A stretch of DNA of 64,000 nucleotides, from contig JARWMV010000014.1 of the NCBI GenBank assembly GCA_030998015.1, forward strand, positions 186,001 through 250,000, written 5' to 3'. The notes under the pieces were generated by a model. That model was not told the DNA's origin and ran no database searches. It saw nothing but the letters and a program-made list of their open reading frames with translations. This stretch comes from Ceratorhiza oryzae-sativae (lineage: Eukaryota; Basidiomycota; Agaricomycetes; Cantharellales; Ceratobasidiaceae). A program made the position numbers and the translations under genes. Numbering within the stretch: the first letter of the stretch is position 1; each line of letters begins with the position of its first letter. Positions 1 through 10,171 of the stretch are shown in pieces.

Positions 1-179
1 GCAGCTGAAACAACTTTACTTTGTCTGGGAGCTGATTTATTTTTTGATTAGTATTCGTGAATCTCTTGTTCGTTTTGCTCACCTGGTGTGTCGAAACCCT
101 GCCAGAGGTACTTGGTACAACAAAGAAAAGTGACCTTCCTACTCCTTCTCATTGTACATTAGCCTCATTCCTCACTAAT

Positions 180-1511
180 TTAAAGCTTTTTTTTACCCTT
201 TCTATCTTCATGTAGTAGAGAAAGCGGCTGTATATCAAACTCGAAACTCGCTTTTGATTTGGCAGGGCTCGTGCCACCTCCGCGACATTCTTGAACGCTT
301 ATTCCATCTGCAACAGCCTTTCCCTTGGCCGCGTTGACCACATAATCAAACACGTCTTCCCAGATTCCCTTTCCGACCATGCACACTATCCTGGGGCGCC
401 ATTGGCGTACCTTGCGTAGAAATACCGGCACTCCGGCCCGACGCTCCTCCTTTGACAGTTCGCCCATCTGCTTGGTGGTTTGGGGTTAATATATTTAAAT
501 AGGTGGATCACTTACCTCTGCTGATGGACGGTCAACCAAATTAGTCTATCTCAACGGTGAGTTCGCCGTTCAAGACGCGTTTCAGCAAGACGTACAATTC
601 CCAACCTGAATCTTCCCGGTAATATATGGTCTTCCGATGGAGGGATGAGTGTATCGGTTAGACCTAAGAAGGTCCCAACAATGTCATAGCTCAGCTTTTG
701 CTAGGCTTGTGGTGCGAACCTCCTTGGTGTAAACATTTCCAAAAATGATTGGTGGAGCCGGCAAAATGGTGGCCTTGCCCAGCCGATTTTTGACCAGGAC
801 TTTGACGTGTTGGCCAAAGCTTTAAATAGGCAACTACATATTTTAGAGGCGACTCACTTGATACCACAAAATAAAACTATCAACGCAATTGCGATTACAA
901 TCCATAGCTGAACAAGCCGCTCGAGCTTACTGTCTAAATCATAGTCCCAGCAATCCTGTACAAAGTTTAGGTGCGCGTACACCTCTGGTGGCGCGTAGCC
1001 TCTCTTGACCCTCTTTTTCTTTTTGGCAAGAGGATTAGGACCGATAAGTTCAGAGTCTACCGCAGCCTCCGATTCTTTGTCGGAAGGCAACGTCTCGCAC
1101 GGAGTTTCCGACTTTCGTTTTTGTCGTCTGTTTGAAGCCCGAACCACAGGCCCCGACTCGAATCTGCTGGATAGAACTTATAAACCGTCAATGGGGCCAA
1201 GGTAATAATATGATCCAAGCATATGGCATACCATCAACCCCCGAGCTGCGAGCTTTAAGATTTTCCTTGAATTACCTTGTCTGGGAGCCCCACACCACTT
1301 CTGAAAACTCGCCTTTAACCTTCTCCCCTAGCCCCTCCCCTAAACCCTCCCCGTCCTCTTCCATCTTTGCAAAATATTTTGACACAGTTCTCCGATTTGA
1401 TGGAGTGTATTCGGCCTTCCCACCATGCCTCGCATGAGGATCCGGCGTTTCCTCTTTGATTTCGGGGCGAAGCTGGATGGCCGACGCGCCAGTGTCCCCA
1501 AGGTCCGCCAT
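180..1511 (-). CDS. TDG: G/T(U) mismatch-specific DNA glycosylase (TDG/MUG family)
   Basis: Removes thymine or uracil from G:T/G:U mismatches in nuclear base-excision repair. Seven exons read cleanly on minus: 1276-1511, 931-1163, 858-876, 720-799, 596-663, 516-545 and 180-467. They sum to 954 nt, giving 317 aa and a stop. The spliced protein has a basic, disordered N-terminus (KKKKRVKRG), then RGYAPPEVYAHL, the catalytic block FCGINPGQKSA, GHHFAGSTNHFWKCL, and TNLVDRPSAE followed by GELSKEE and RPRIVCMVGKGIWE. All are family signatures. The Asn of GINPG is the residue known to activate water in TDG, and its codon is split by an intron. Exons of 19 and 30 nt are unusually small. The ATG at 1511 opens the first exon. 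MUG-type is certain; the exact substrate is family inference. Confidence 0.93.
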
Positions 1512-1723
1512 AGAAGCCGGGGTACCGTTGAAAACCGGTTCGGATCCGAGAGATTTCCTTGATAGAAGAGTCTGACCAAATCGTGGGAGACCTCGAGGAT
1601 AATGACCAGCTCATTAATCAAACATGCACATATTACGTCGATCGATGACGCAACTGGCAACAACCCAGCCAAATCGAGCCAATTTTGCATAGCTTCAAGT
1701 GTACATACATGAGTAATTAGAAC

Positions 1724-4488
1724 TCAGTATTTGAAACTAAAATCGAGACGCCTGTTTCCATCCATCTCGCGGGATACTTCATCAGCTTGGTATTCGATCT
1801 GCTGCTCTTGCGTGAGATTGTTCCACGCGCGGGCTTTGGCGTGGTTTAACCGCTGAAGCCACCACCTGGCAGACAGGAAGTTGTTGATAAGAGCTTAGAA
1901 TAAATGTAGCGCGGCGTACCTTTGGATAAGAACTACGGTTGCGGAGCCGACGCAGATAGAAAATAGTATTTTGTTCGCACGGTAATATAGGGTGCATCAT
2001 CCGCTCGATACAACTGAGAAGATACGCTGTGGCATGGGCCACGTTAGTTTGGCCATTTACGGTATCCATTCACACACTCACACACTTCCCATCTGTACGA
2101 TCACCTAGGATGCACCATTTACTTTAGCAGACATGATGCAACAGAAACTAATAGGGTCGTTTAGCTCACGTTGTATGTCGCAGCCGCGACGGCACGCTTT
2201 TTGACGTCAAAGCTATTCTCTGATACCCAACTCGTTACAATCGGGTGGAAATATGGATCTTTTAGACGTTAGCTGAGAACATGGAATATGCGTTGATCGT
2301 TCATATGCGACTTACACCCAGCGATCAGAGTGCTGACTGCGAAACGAATCCAATTAGAGGCATCCTTTGGCAGGTATGCCAGTGCCTGCGTGTCGCAATT
2401 ATTCCTTAGCGATTAGTTACGCTTGAGGATGCGGAAATTGACTTGCAATCAGAGGCCCTAAGCTCCACAGCTCGCCAAATAGTACGTGGAGCGAACGCTC
2501 GCCAAAGTAGTCGGAGGATTTTGACAGGGTTAGCATCTAGCCAATGTCAGCAACGATAGCGGATCGCGACGAGTATAGCGCATACAGCCAAAATTTGCAG
2601 CGCCGCCGCCGGTATACCCAGCAGGTTACTCTGAATCGTTGTAAACCCTGCGAGCAATGTGAGTTTATTGTGACTAGAATCACTACCATTGTACACACCA
2701 AGGTTTTTCAAACTGAGGTTCAGATACCCCGACACTGGAGCTTGAGGGATGTACGCAACAAGGCCAATCACATACAGCCCCCACAGAGAAGGGTCGCCCA
2801 TGCGTTCTACAGATCCGGCTTCGTCGGATATAGCTATCGTGAAGAGAAAATAAGATTCACCTTGAAGTCTTGCCACTTTAGGGGCTCGTGTATTTGGACC
2901 AGTCCTTTTGCAGGATCATTCCTGAGAATACGCTACGTAAACTGGAATGAGAGCCGATTAAACACCCCGAGGTGCAGTCAACTCACGTTGATAGCAATTA
3001 CCTCTTGGCGCTCCGTGAACCTGTTTTTCGCACGCTCGAATCGGTAACAATCACCCCGCATATGGATCACCACACTCTACCATGACTTTTTGGCCCAAAA
3101 TCCCCGTTTCGTGTTCGTGGGAGAGCTCGGTAAATAAAACCAACTAGCGATTCCGATGACCGCCGTGAATAGACCTTCAATCAAAAACATCCACTGCCTT
3201 GCCCCAGCCAAACATTTTTAACGTCCGAGAACACGCGTACTACACGACGCAAACGTACCAGCCCGCCATGCCTCTTATGCCACGCATTTGCAGAATCCCC
3301 GAGGCCAGAAGGCCGGTGGCAATGCGAGCAACGTTGAGAGCTAAAATAGTCAATCGGTCTGAGTTTCGATGGGGGGGAGGGGAGGAGGAGCAATAGTGAT
3401 GATTGATGTACGTACTAGCCCAGAACCAAGAGAGCCGGATCGCGAGCTCTTTACTCGTGTACCAATACGTGGCGTACAAGATGACGCCAGCTGCAGGGAC
3501 AGATGTCGGGGTTTATTTTCAGATACCACTTTGAGTGGGGGGGGGTGGACGGGGTACACACGGATGAAGCCACCCTCGAATGCCCCAATCAATGCGCGAG
3601 TAATGTAGAAGCTCGTGCGGTTCGTTATCCAGGCCTGGGCCCAGGACACAATCGACCAGCTTAAATGAAAGAATCAACTTTTTAAGCTCAGTAGATTGAT
3701 GGGATTTGCGCTTACCAAACCATGAGTCCGGGGAGCCAACGTTCCATCCCGAGCCGTTTGATCATGTACTGAGAAGGCAGTTCCGCAGCAAGGAATGCCA
3801 GGAGTTGGATGGTAGTGCCATTGTTGTAGTCCTGTTAGGGCCGGGTAAGATGACGCTCGACGCGGTTCCAATTAAATGTAAACAGGCACATTTGTTGTTA
3901 GTTTCAAGTCCTGGGGGAAACGTGTTTAGCCGTTGACTTGGTGTCAGGCCCAAAGATGAATACCTTGAGCAAATTGTCCGTCAATGCGTTTCCGATATTG
4001 CCGCGATCAACTGCAATCAACATCAGCTCCACTATCCACACCAATCAGGTCGGCTTGGCTTACTTTGAAGTCCAAAGAACATGAGGCACAGCCATGTCTG
4101 GAAACAAACCTTTATCTCGGCACCCGGGATTCGGTGAGAGAGAGCCTACCATCAACCGGACGTCGATCTTCTTGACCAGTGCCTGTTCTTCTTCGCGTTC
4201 CCATATTGCCGTCGGATCCCAGCGACGCAAGCCCTACGGTATGGATTGTCAGCTCGGCACCATGTGGCAGCATACAGGCTGGCAAACCTCATAGTCATCG
4301 TGAGGCCGGGTGCTCCTCCATAGTTCTTCGTTGCCCACGAGGGGGTGAGTCAGTCCGGCATCGTCACTCGAAGCGGACAATCGCTCGGGGTCGCTCTTTT
4401 CTGGTGATCCGGGGGTAGTTTGAGGAACCACCTGAGATTTGGCAGCCATGGCTATGACAAGAGGGAACGTACGCGAAGGGGGTTCCAT
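1724..4488 (-). CDS. MFS permease, allantoate/Dal5-like anion:cation symporter
   Basis: Plasma-membrane major facilitator of the Dal5 (allantoate/nicotinate-type) family; substrate not predictable. Exons on minus show in order: RRWDPTAIWEREEEQALVKK (before TM1), SWAQAWITNRTSFYITRALI then GAFEGGFI, ATYWYTSKELAIRLSWFW, SLWGLYVIGLVAYIP, LSLKNLG joined to TTIQSNLLGIPAAALQI, WVSENSFDVKKRAVAAATYN, YRADDAPY, KILFSICVGSATVVLIQ and a C-tail ending GNRRLDFSFKY. These are the usual family landmarks. Start is the ATG at 4488; a second ATG 13 codons in is possible. Near 1985 the exon breaks frame by 1 nt between YRADDAPY and RANKIL, with no GT-AG solution, so this copy may be defective or the base calls wrong. 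It shares its upstream region with the divergent WC-2-like gene. Confidence 0.85.
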
Positions 4489-5185
4489 ACTCTGAACATT
4501 TTATGCGCCCGCTGGAGCGGCTATAGTGATTTATCCCTAGCCGGTTATAATAGGTGCCCAGTACAAGCGGAAGAACAGAAGTTGACGTTATAGCACGCCA
4601 TTCGGTTTCTACGGCGTCAAGTGTGGTGTGTCACGTGACTACCCTCTCTCGCTCTCACTCGAGAGACGCCAAATCATGTAGGTTCATTTCAGGGCGGGTG
4701 GCGAGAATTCAAGGGAAACCAGTCTCTGATCCCATGACTGGCCGAAGCTGTTGAATGGCGTGGCAGTGTTTCTGACAAGTGATTCGATAGTGGACAGGGG
4801 ATAGGATGAGGCAACGTGGGTTGGCCCAGAAACGTCCCGGTTGTCCTAGTGTGGCTCGGGCTCATGGCGAGTTGACAGACTGACATCTAGCCGATACGAG
4901 TAAATGCGCGCTCGGGAACAGCTGGTTGGAGCTACGTCGGCAAGTGCGAGCGACCAGCGGTTGCGAATCGACGCTGGTTTCCCGGTGGCGCTACGTCGCA
5001 AGTCGGAGTTTGGAATGGGCTCCAAAATGAACCCAGAACGGGGTTTTTTTAGTCAATTAAATGTCGACTCCGCATGCACGCAGAGGGCGTGTCTGGGCTA
5101 ATATCAGGGCGGGGCTGAAACGGGCGTGGTGAGTGACCCGGGCGGATGGACCGTGTGCGATGCGGCTAGCGCGTTCGAGCGGGCG
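4489..5185. other. Divergent intergenic region, MFS permease / WC-2-like gene
   Basis: About 0.7 kb between the two divergent starts. No convincing coding frame. Three GATA cores on plus lie at 4786, 4800 and 4893, which could be targets for the neighbouring GATA factor, but that number is near chance. GC content rises sharply toward the WC-2-like gene. Confidence 0.4.
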
Positions 5186-8100
5186 ATGGCGAGCGCTGGG
5201 CGGGCAGCGACGGGGAGTTTGCACGTGTATGCCGGGGATCCGCGGTCAGTTCCTGAAGAAGCGGGTGGGCCAGTCAGGACCGGGTTGGTGTTTATGAACA
5301 GTCGATCGGAGAGCGATCAGCTCGAGATCTCGTGCGTCGCCGACCACGACCGCCCCGTCTGCGCCGCCGCATCAGCCGCCGCCGGGCGCCGTCCAGGGCT
5401 GGATCAGCGAGTTGAGCCGGGAGCTAGCCCGCCGCCAGAGCGCCACGTGCGACGTCGTCTCATGCTGCCCGCGGTCGACAGTGTGCTGGAAGCAAGCCAG
5501 CGCAAGGCCATGGAGGAACACCCCGTCCCGGCGTACGGGCGCACGCGCTGCTGTGAGTCGATGTGCGTTGCTCGCCGCCGTCGCCGTTGCTGATGTGGTC
5601 CAGACTGGGCCCTGTTGGACGCCGAGCTGCACTACCTGTATCTCGATCCGACATGCTACGTGCACATGGGCGACCAGGCCCCCGCCTTCATCGGCACCTG
5701 CCTGCTCGACTACGTGCACCCCGATGAGCAGCACTCGGCACGTGCGGACCTGCGGAATGTGCTCGACAGCCGAACGCTGCACGGCAGTGTGACCCGGTAC
5801 GTGGACGCCGCTGCGGCCCCAATCACGCACTCACCCCCGTGGCCCCCTGGCCCTGCGCGTCACCCGCCTTGCGGGCCTCCAGCGTGCGGTTTGCCAGGCT
5901 GTCTAGGATCCGGGCCATCCTCGGCTGTGCTGCACCCGACCCCTTCCCGGACGCACACATCGTGACCGAGGACGAACACTACATCGCTTGCGACGTCGTC
6001 ATCAATTGGGTGTCCGACAACGTCGTGCTCTGCTTTCTCCACGCTATCATCGGTGCGGACACGTCTCCACCGACCCTGAGTGCCTCTGACCCCTCGCGCG
6101 TGCGTGAAACCACTCCAGATAAGGGCAAGGCCGACAACGACGAGCTTCACAAAACAGAGTGGACAAATTGGTGCGGCACATCCGCAATGACCACCAATGT
6201 GCGTCAATCTTTCCTTCGCCCCCGCAATCTTAACCTTCTCCCACGTGCCTATCCCATCGCCATGGCCAAGTTCTGCGTGTGCACTGACACAGCACGACCT
6301 CTGCCTTCTTTTCCTTGAAATATAGCACGCATCAGAGCTCTACGACCGTCTCCAGAAGCTGGTGCCCCCATCCCACGGCCCTCCGGACCGCATCTTCCAG
6401 ATCCTCATTAACCAGCCAGCCCGGCCCATACTCTTCAGTTGGCCGCCTGAAGGGTACACGGCCGGGGAATTTGGCAAGCTCGCCCATAGAATGCAGATAG
6501 GCGGCAGAGCGAGAATCAATCCCGAAGCGAGGACTCGGCCAAGACTAGCTGTACCAGGCGCTACAAGGCGACGCAACAGGTTGCGGACGCCGGCACGTTG
6601 AAGGAGGTTGAGAGCATTTTCATCCCGCACGGTCCGTCATCTCCAGTGCCATCGCCCGATCCCTCCTGACCATGCTGTCGTTCCTAGGTGCGGTAATTTT
6701 TGCCTGCCACAAGGTCATGTCATCTCGGCGATTTTCAGATTCATCTCACAACCGGAGCAACCTGTCGGACATGTACTCCTATCAATCTCGCCCGCACCAC
6801 CAACCCCAATACCTTCCAAGCAACCATCAGGGCCAGTACGAGGACGAGGTTCGGCGGCGTACAAGCGATGGGGACTACGCGCCTGCTGGCGTGTCTGAGT
6901 CTAATGAGTACGCCCGTTCACGCGCCCCCACCGCCGGCTATCAGCGTGATCCGGCCGAATTCACGAACTCGCAGTATGGCTCTCAGCCTGGGATGCGTGA
7001 TATAGGCTACGCGCAGAGCGGAGAGTACGGTCCCCAGTACAGCTCTTCCTATCCAATGCAGCATCGCAATGGGGATACCAGCCCGCTCAGCAGCATCCTG
7101 CTGATTCGCGCGAAGCCCACAACCGAGTAGGCGAATGGGGATATTCCCATCCCCCAGCCCCAACCTCCCAAGCGCCAGCGCAGCAGTGGCCAGCGAGTTC
7201 CAAGCCTTCGAACTCCGCTGGCCCCGGATACGATGGCCAGCCATGGATGGTGGCCCAGGGGTGGAACCAGGGACCAGTGCAGCAGGCACCAAACCACCAA
7301 CAAGCGGGTTACACGTATCAAAATCAACCGTATGGCACGCAGCAACTCCCACCTCAAACACATTCGCCTCCACCCTACGCTCAGGACGTGCCTATTACCC
7401 AGCCGCCGCCGCCGCCGCCCCCACCCCAATCAGACTCCTCACAAGCTAGGCGAGATTCGTCTCCTCGAGAAGAGACAACCCCAATCCCGAGAGTCCATGC
7501 TGCGCCCAAACGCAAGCGCGATGTTGAAGCCAAGAAGGACTTGGCCGACAAGGATGGCCAGAGTCCACCTAGCAAAGAGCTGATCTCGCGTGAACGCGGT
7601 CTGAGCGCAGGCGCGTCTACGGGTCGCGCCGGAGGGGGGCCGCCTCCTGGGGTAACCCAATGCTCGAGCTGCAAAAGCGAGACTTCTCCTGAATGGCGCA
7701 AAGGTCAGTGGCCTTTTACCCTGGTTATTAATTTGGCGTATTTGTGTTCTAACTGCAAACTTTGTCTATTGTGCCGATCCTGTCTCGATCACACTGTCTC
7801 GAACCTGTGGGATTATTCACCGATCACAATGGTGTATGATCGATCGATCGGGCTCACAGGGCCCTCGGGAAAGAAGGACCTCTGCAATGCGTACGTCGGG
7901 AGGCATCGTGGTTGATACATCGGCTGACGCGCCCATTGGTAGATGTGGTCTGCGCTATGCGCGCTCCAAACAAAAGAAGGACGGGCTCACGGTCACTAAG
8001 CGCCGACGCGACAAGGAAATCCCATTGGCTCCTGCCCCTGCACCCCCCTCGGCACCCCGCCATACCGCATCGTTGCCTTCGATCCCCTCTGCTGCTGGGT

Positions 8101-8395
8101 CAAATTCTAATGGCACTGCGCCGCCTTGGCCAAACATCGGGCCTGGAGGCCGCGAGGCAAAACGAGCACGAAGCGGGACAACACGGCTGCGTCACCATCG
8201 CCGTCGCCGCCCCGCTCCGAGACTCTTGGTCAGTCAGAGCATTACCCGGCCTCCTACGATTCACAGTATGGACAAAATGGATACCAAAGTGAATATCAGA
8301 ATGGATATCAGGAGTATGGGCGCATGGGAGGATCGACCTCGTCGTACATGTCGCCCCAGGGGCGCGGTCAAGCTCAAGCATTCGCTGGGCAGTGA
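5186..8395 (+). CDS. WC-2: White-collar-2-like PAS/GATA zinc-finger transcription factor
   Basis: Partner of the blue-light receptor WC-1 in fungi; binds GATA-type light-response elements in the nucleus. PAS domain near 5620-6060: LDAELHYLYLDPTCYVHMGD, LLDYVHPDEQHSAR, then spliced GSVTRVRFARLSRIRAILG, YIACDVVINW and VLCFLHAI. Next come DRIFQILINQPARPILFSW, TSCTRRYKATQQ, VESIFIPHG and AVIFACHKV, all typical of WC-2. The GATA finger is CSSCKSETSPEWRK + GPSGKKDLCNA + CGLRYARSKQKK, spread over three exons with a 31-nt middle exon (7860-7890). Between lies a Gln/Pro-rich linker (poly-Pro at 7405-7425). N-terminal exons before 5480 are not resolved; 5186 is one in-frame ATG. After the finger the open frame must slip by 1 nt near 8165 to reach the YQ/NG-rich tail ending at 8395; the unslipped frame would end at 8408. 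Confidence 0.87.
7860..7890 (+). other. 31-nt exon inside the GATA zinc finger
   Basis: Flanked by a consensus acceptor (CTCACAG) and donor (GTACGT). It encodes the GPSGKKDLCNA part of the finger; the preceding exon ends in SPEWRK and the next begins with CGLRYARS. Phases fit exactly. Confidence 0.85.
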
Positions 8396-8768
8396 TCGGG
8401 TTTGTTGAGCAAATCAGGCTTACTTGAACGGTCTTTTGACTCTCGATCGGTTATTTATTCCTACTCTTTCATTTATTCTGGGTATCAAACACCGGGAGCG
8501 TTCCAGCAAACACCGATGCTCCCGGCCCTTGCCCACTTTGTGGTTTGTTCTCCTAACCTATCAGAACTAGCGTACGATGTATCAAGAATCCTGCCGAATT
8601 GCCCCCCCCCCGTTTTTTTCTCCGATTGCGGCTCTTCATTTCAGTTTTTTCTTTCTCGACTTTACTGTGTTTGTATTGTGATATTTATCATCCTTAAAAA
8701 TCAAGCATACGTGCAGTAAGCGCCCACAGTGGGTTGATTTACGAAATGTCCAACCACGACACGGAGCA
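8396..8768. other. Intergenic: 3' side of WC-2-like gene and promoter of PET191
   Basis: T-rich, including a C9-T7 run near 8604-8620. No gene seen. Serves as the terminator side of the WC-2-like gene and the upstream region of the next plus-strand gene. Confidence 0.4.
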
Positions 8769-9255
8769 ATGTCAACCAACTCGTGCGACTACCTGTTCGA
8801 GTCTCTGAAAACGTGTTTGCTCCAGTCGATTGTGTTCGGGTTCAGGGAATAGCGTGAGCACTGGGTCGAGATCTCGATATGGCCCAATATGACCCATCTG
8901 TTCCCCGTTGGTCTGTCTAGACCGTCCGTGTGCATGCGGGACCACTCATCAGAGCTGCCGGAAGAGTGCAGGCATCTCCGTAAGGCCCTTTTCGAGTGCA
9001 AACGAGGCAAGGCAAGTATGAGGGTGCTTCGACTGTGGCACCCACACTATGTCTCATCCGCTTTTTTTTCCGGACTAACGCATGCATGTTGTTGGACAGC
9101 TCGATATGCGAAAGCGTTTTAGAGGCGGGGCGGGAGGCAAGCCTGCCTTGTTCCAAAAGAAGAGGCATTGGAGGATGAAGAGCGATAGTCGAAGGAACCC
9201 AGAGAAGTTGGCGAGGCTGTCAGAATCGTTCGGCACTCGTGTGCATATTAGGTGA
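8769..9255 (+). CDS. PET191: Cytochrome c oxidase assembly factor PET191/COA5
   Basis: Small twin-cysteine protein of the mitochondrial intermembrane space needed to assemble complex IV. Exons 8769-8853, 8921-9011 and 9100-9255. Exon 1 starts MSTNSCDYLFESLKTCLLQS, which matches the family N-terminus; then DCVRVQG, then SVCMRDHSSELPEECRHLRK, ALFECKRGK and LDMRKRFRG. Cysteine spacing (C-x10-C in DCV...SVC) is as expected. The exons total 332 nt, one short of a multiple of three; the break is at about 8829, between LLQS and DCV. So this copy lacks one base, by mutation or base-calling. Intron 2 uses a GC donor (AAG/GCAAGT); every GT alternative loses the frame. The tail beyond RFRG is longer than in yeast. 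Confidence 0.85.
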
Positions 9256-10171
9256 AATATCCAACCCCCCTTCGCAACTCTCTATACAGTTCTGCGCAAG
9301 GGATGCGCTGCAAGTATAGCTCTTCGTAAGGCCGAATATCCGATGCTCGCGCTTGTTACACCAATCGGGCATTCACTCTTGGAAGCCTGCGGCCGGCCTT
9401 CTGGCTCGTTACGCCTGGCGAAACGCAAAATGAAGGCTCGGCGCGTAAATATCCCTGGGATGGTCTTCTATTCGTCATGGAGGATAAAACCGGCGTGAAT
9501 GCCTTTGTACCATGTAACAACAGCACGCGCCGAGTTTCAAGCGCGCATTGTCTTGTCTTGGAGGCTGTTGACCTCATTTATTACCCCGAGAAGGTGTTTT
9601 GAAAGGCTTCACGCGATTGGGCTTGGTACAACGTTTTCTCTTGGGGTGGTTCTAGAGTTAACGAATACTCTAGGGCTGGATTGTTATCTCAATGGATGCG
9701 CCTTGCGGTCTCATCCTTCGGCTAGGCATCCCTTTCTTGGAAAAGAAAAATAGGATTAGTTAGTATGAAACGGGTTGTAAAACGGCAACCAGACCGAAAC
9801 TACGTCAATACGGTGCTAGGACCACCAATTCCGGGTAACACTCTTAAATGTCTTGTTGTAGCACTACCATTTGAAAAATTTACAGGGGCGTCCACGCACT
9901 TGAGGGGGGATTGTACCTGAAAACGATGAAATCACCCCAATCATGCGCCATTACCGATCAATCAATCACAAAAAAATGGGGGGCTGTTGTACTCGGAAAA
10001 ATACGGATTGATATAGAAGGAGCGAGTACATTATGCGGTAGTCAGGAACATCAATGATAGAAGGCTAAAGAGTAAAAGAATAAAATGCGAGTTTTGAAAG
10101 AGCTAGAAGCATGAGTCACACCAAAGGGCAATTACGAACACGGACACGGTATTATGACTTTACAAGGCAGT
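9256..10171. other. Intergenic, nothing recognised
   Basis: About 0.9 kb between two converging genes. No conserved coding frame, tRNA or repeat was recognised; short open frames here have no family features. Confidence 0.4.

Noticed and set aside
854..930. Hydrophobic 'membrane' segment in the TDG reading frame
   Set aside because: It is the translation of an intron (877-930) between DYDLD and ILFCGIN.
4249..4488. Plus-strand frames over the MFS N-terminus
   Set aside because: They are shadows of the minus-strand exon carrying the permease start.
5372..5830. 152-codon minus frame over the WC-2-like PAS exons
   Set aside because: Antisense shadow in GC-rich coding DNA; the plus strand has PAS motifs.
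7836..7851. GATCGATCGATCG tandem palindrome
   Set aside because: Lies in the intron before the 31-nt exon; short and probably chance, no sign of a mobile-element end.
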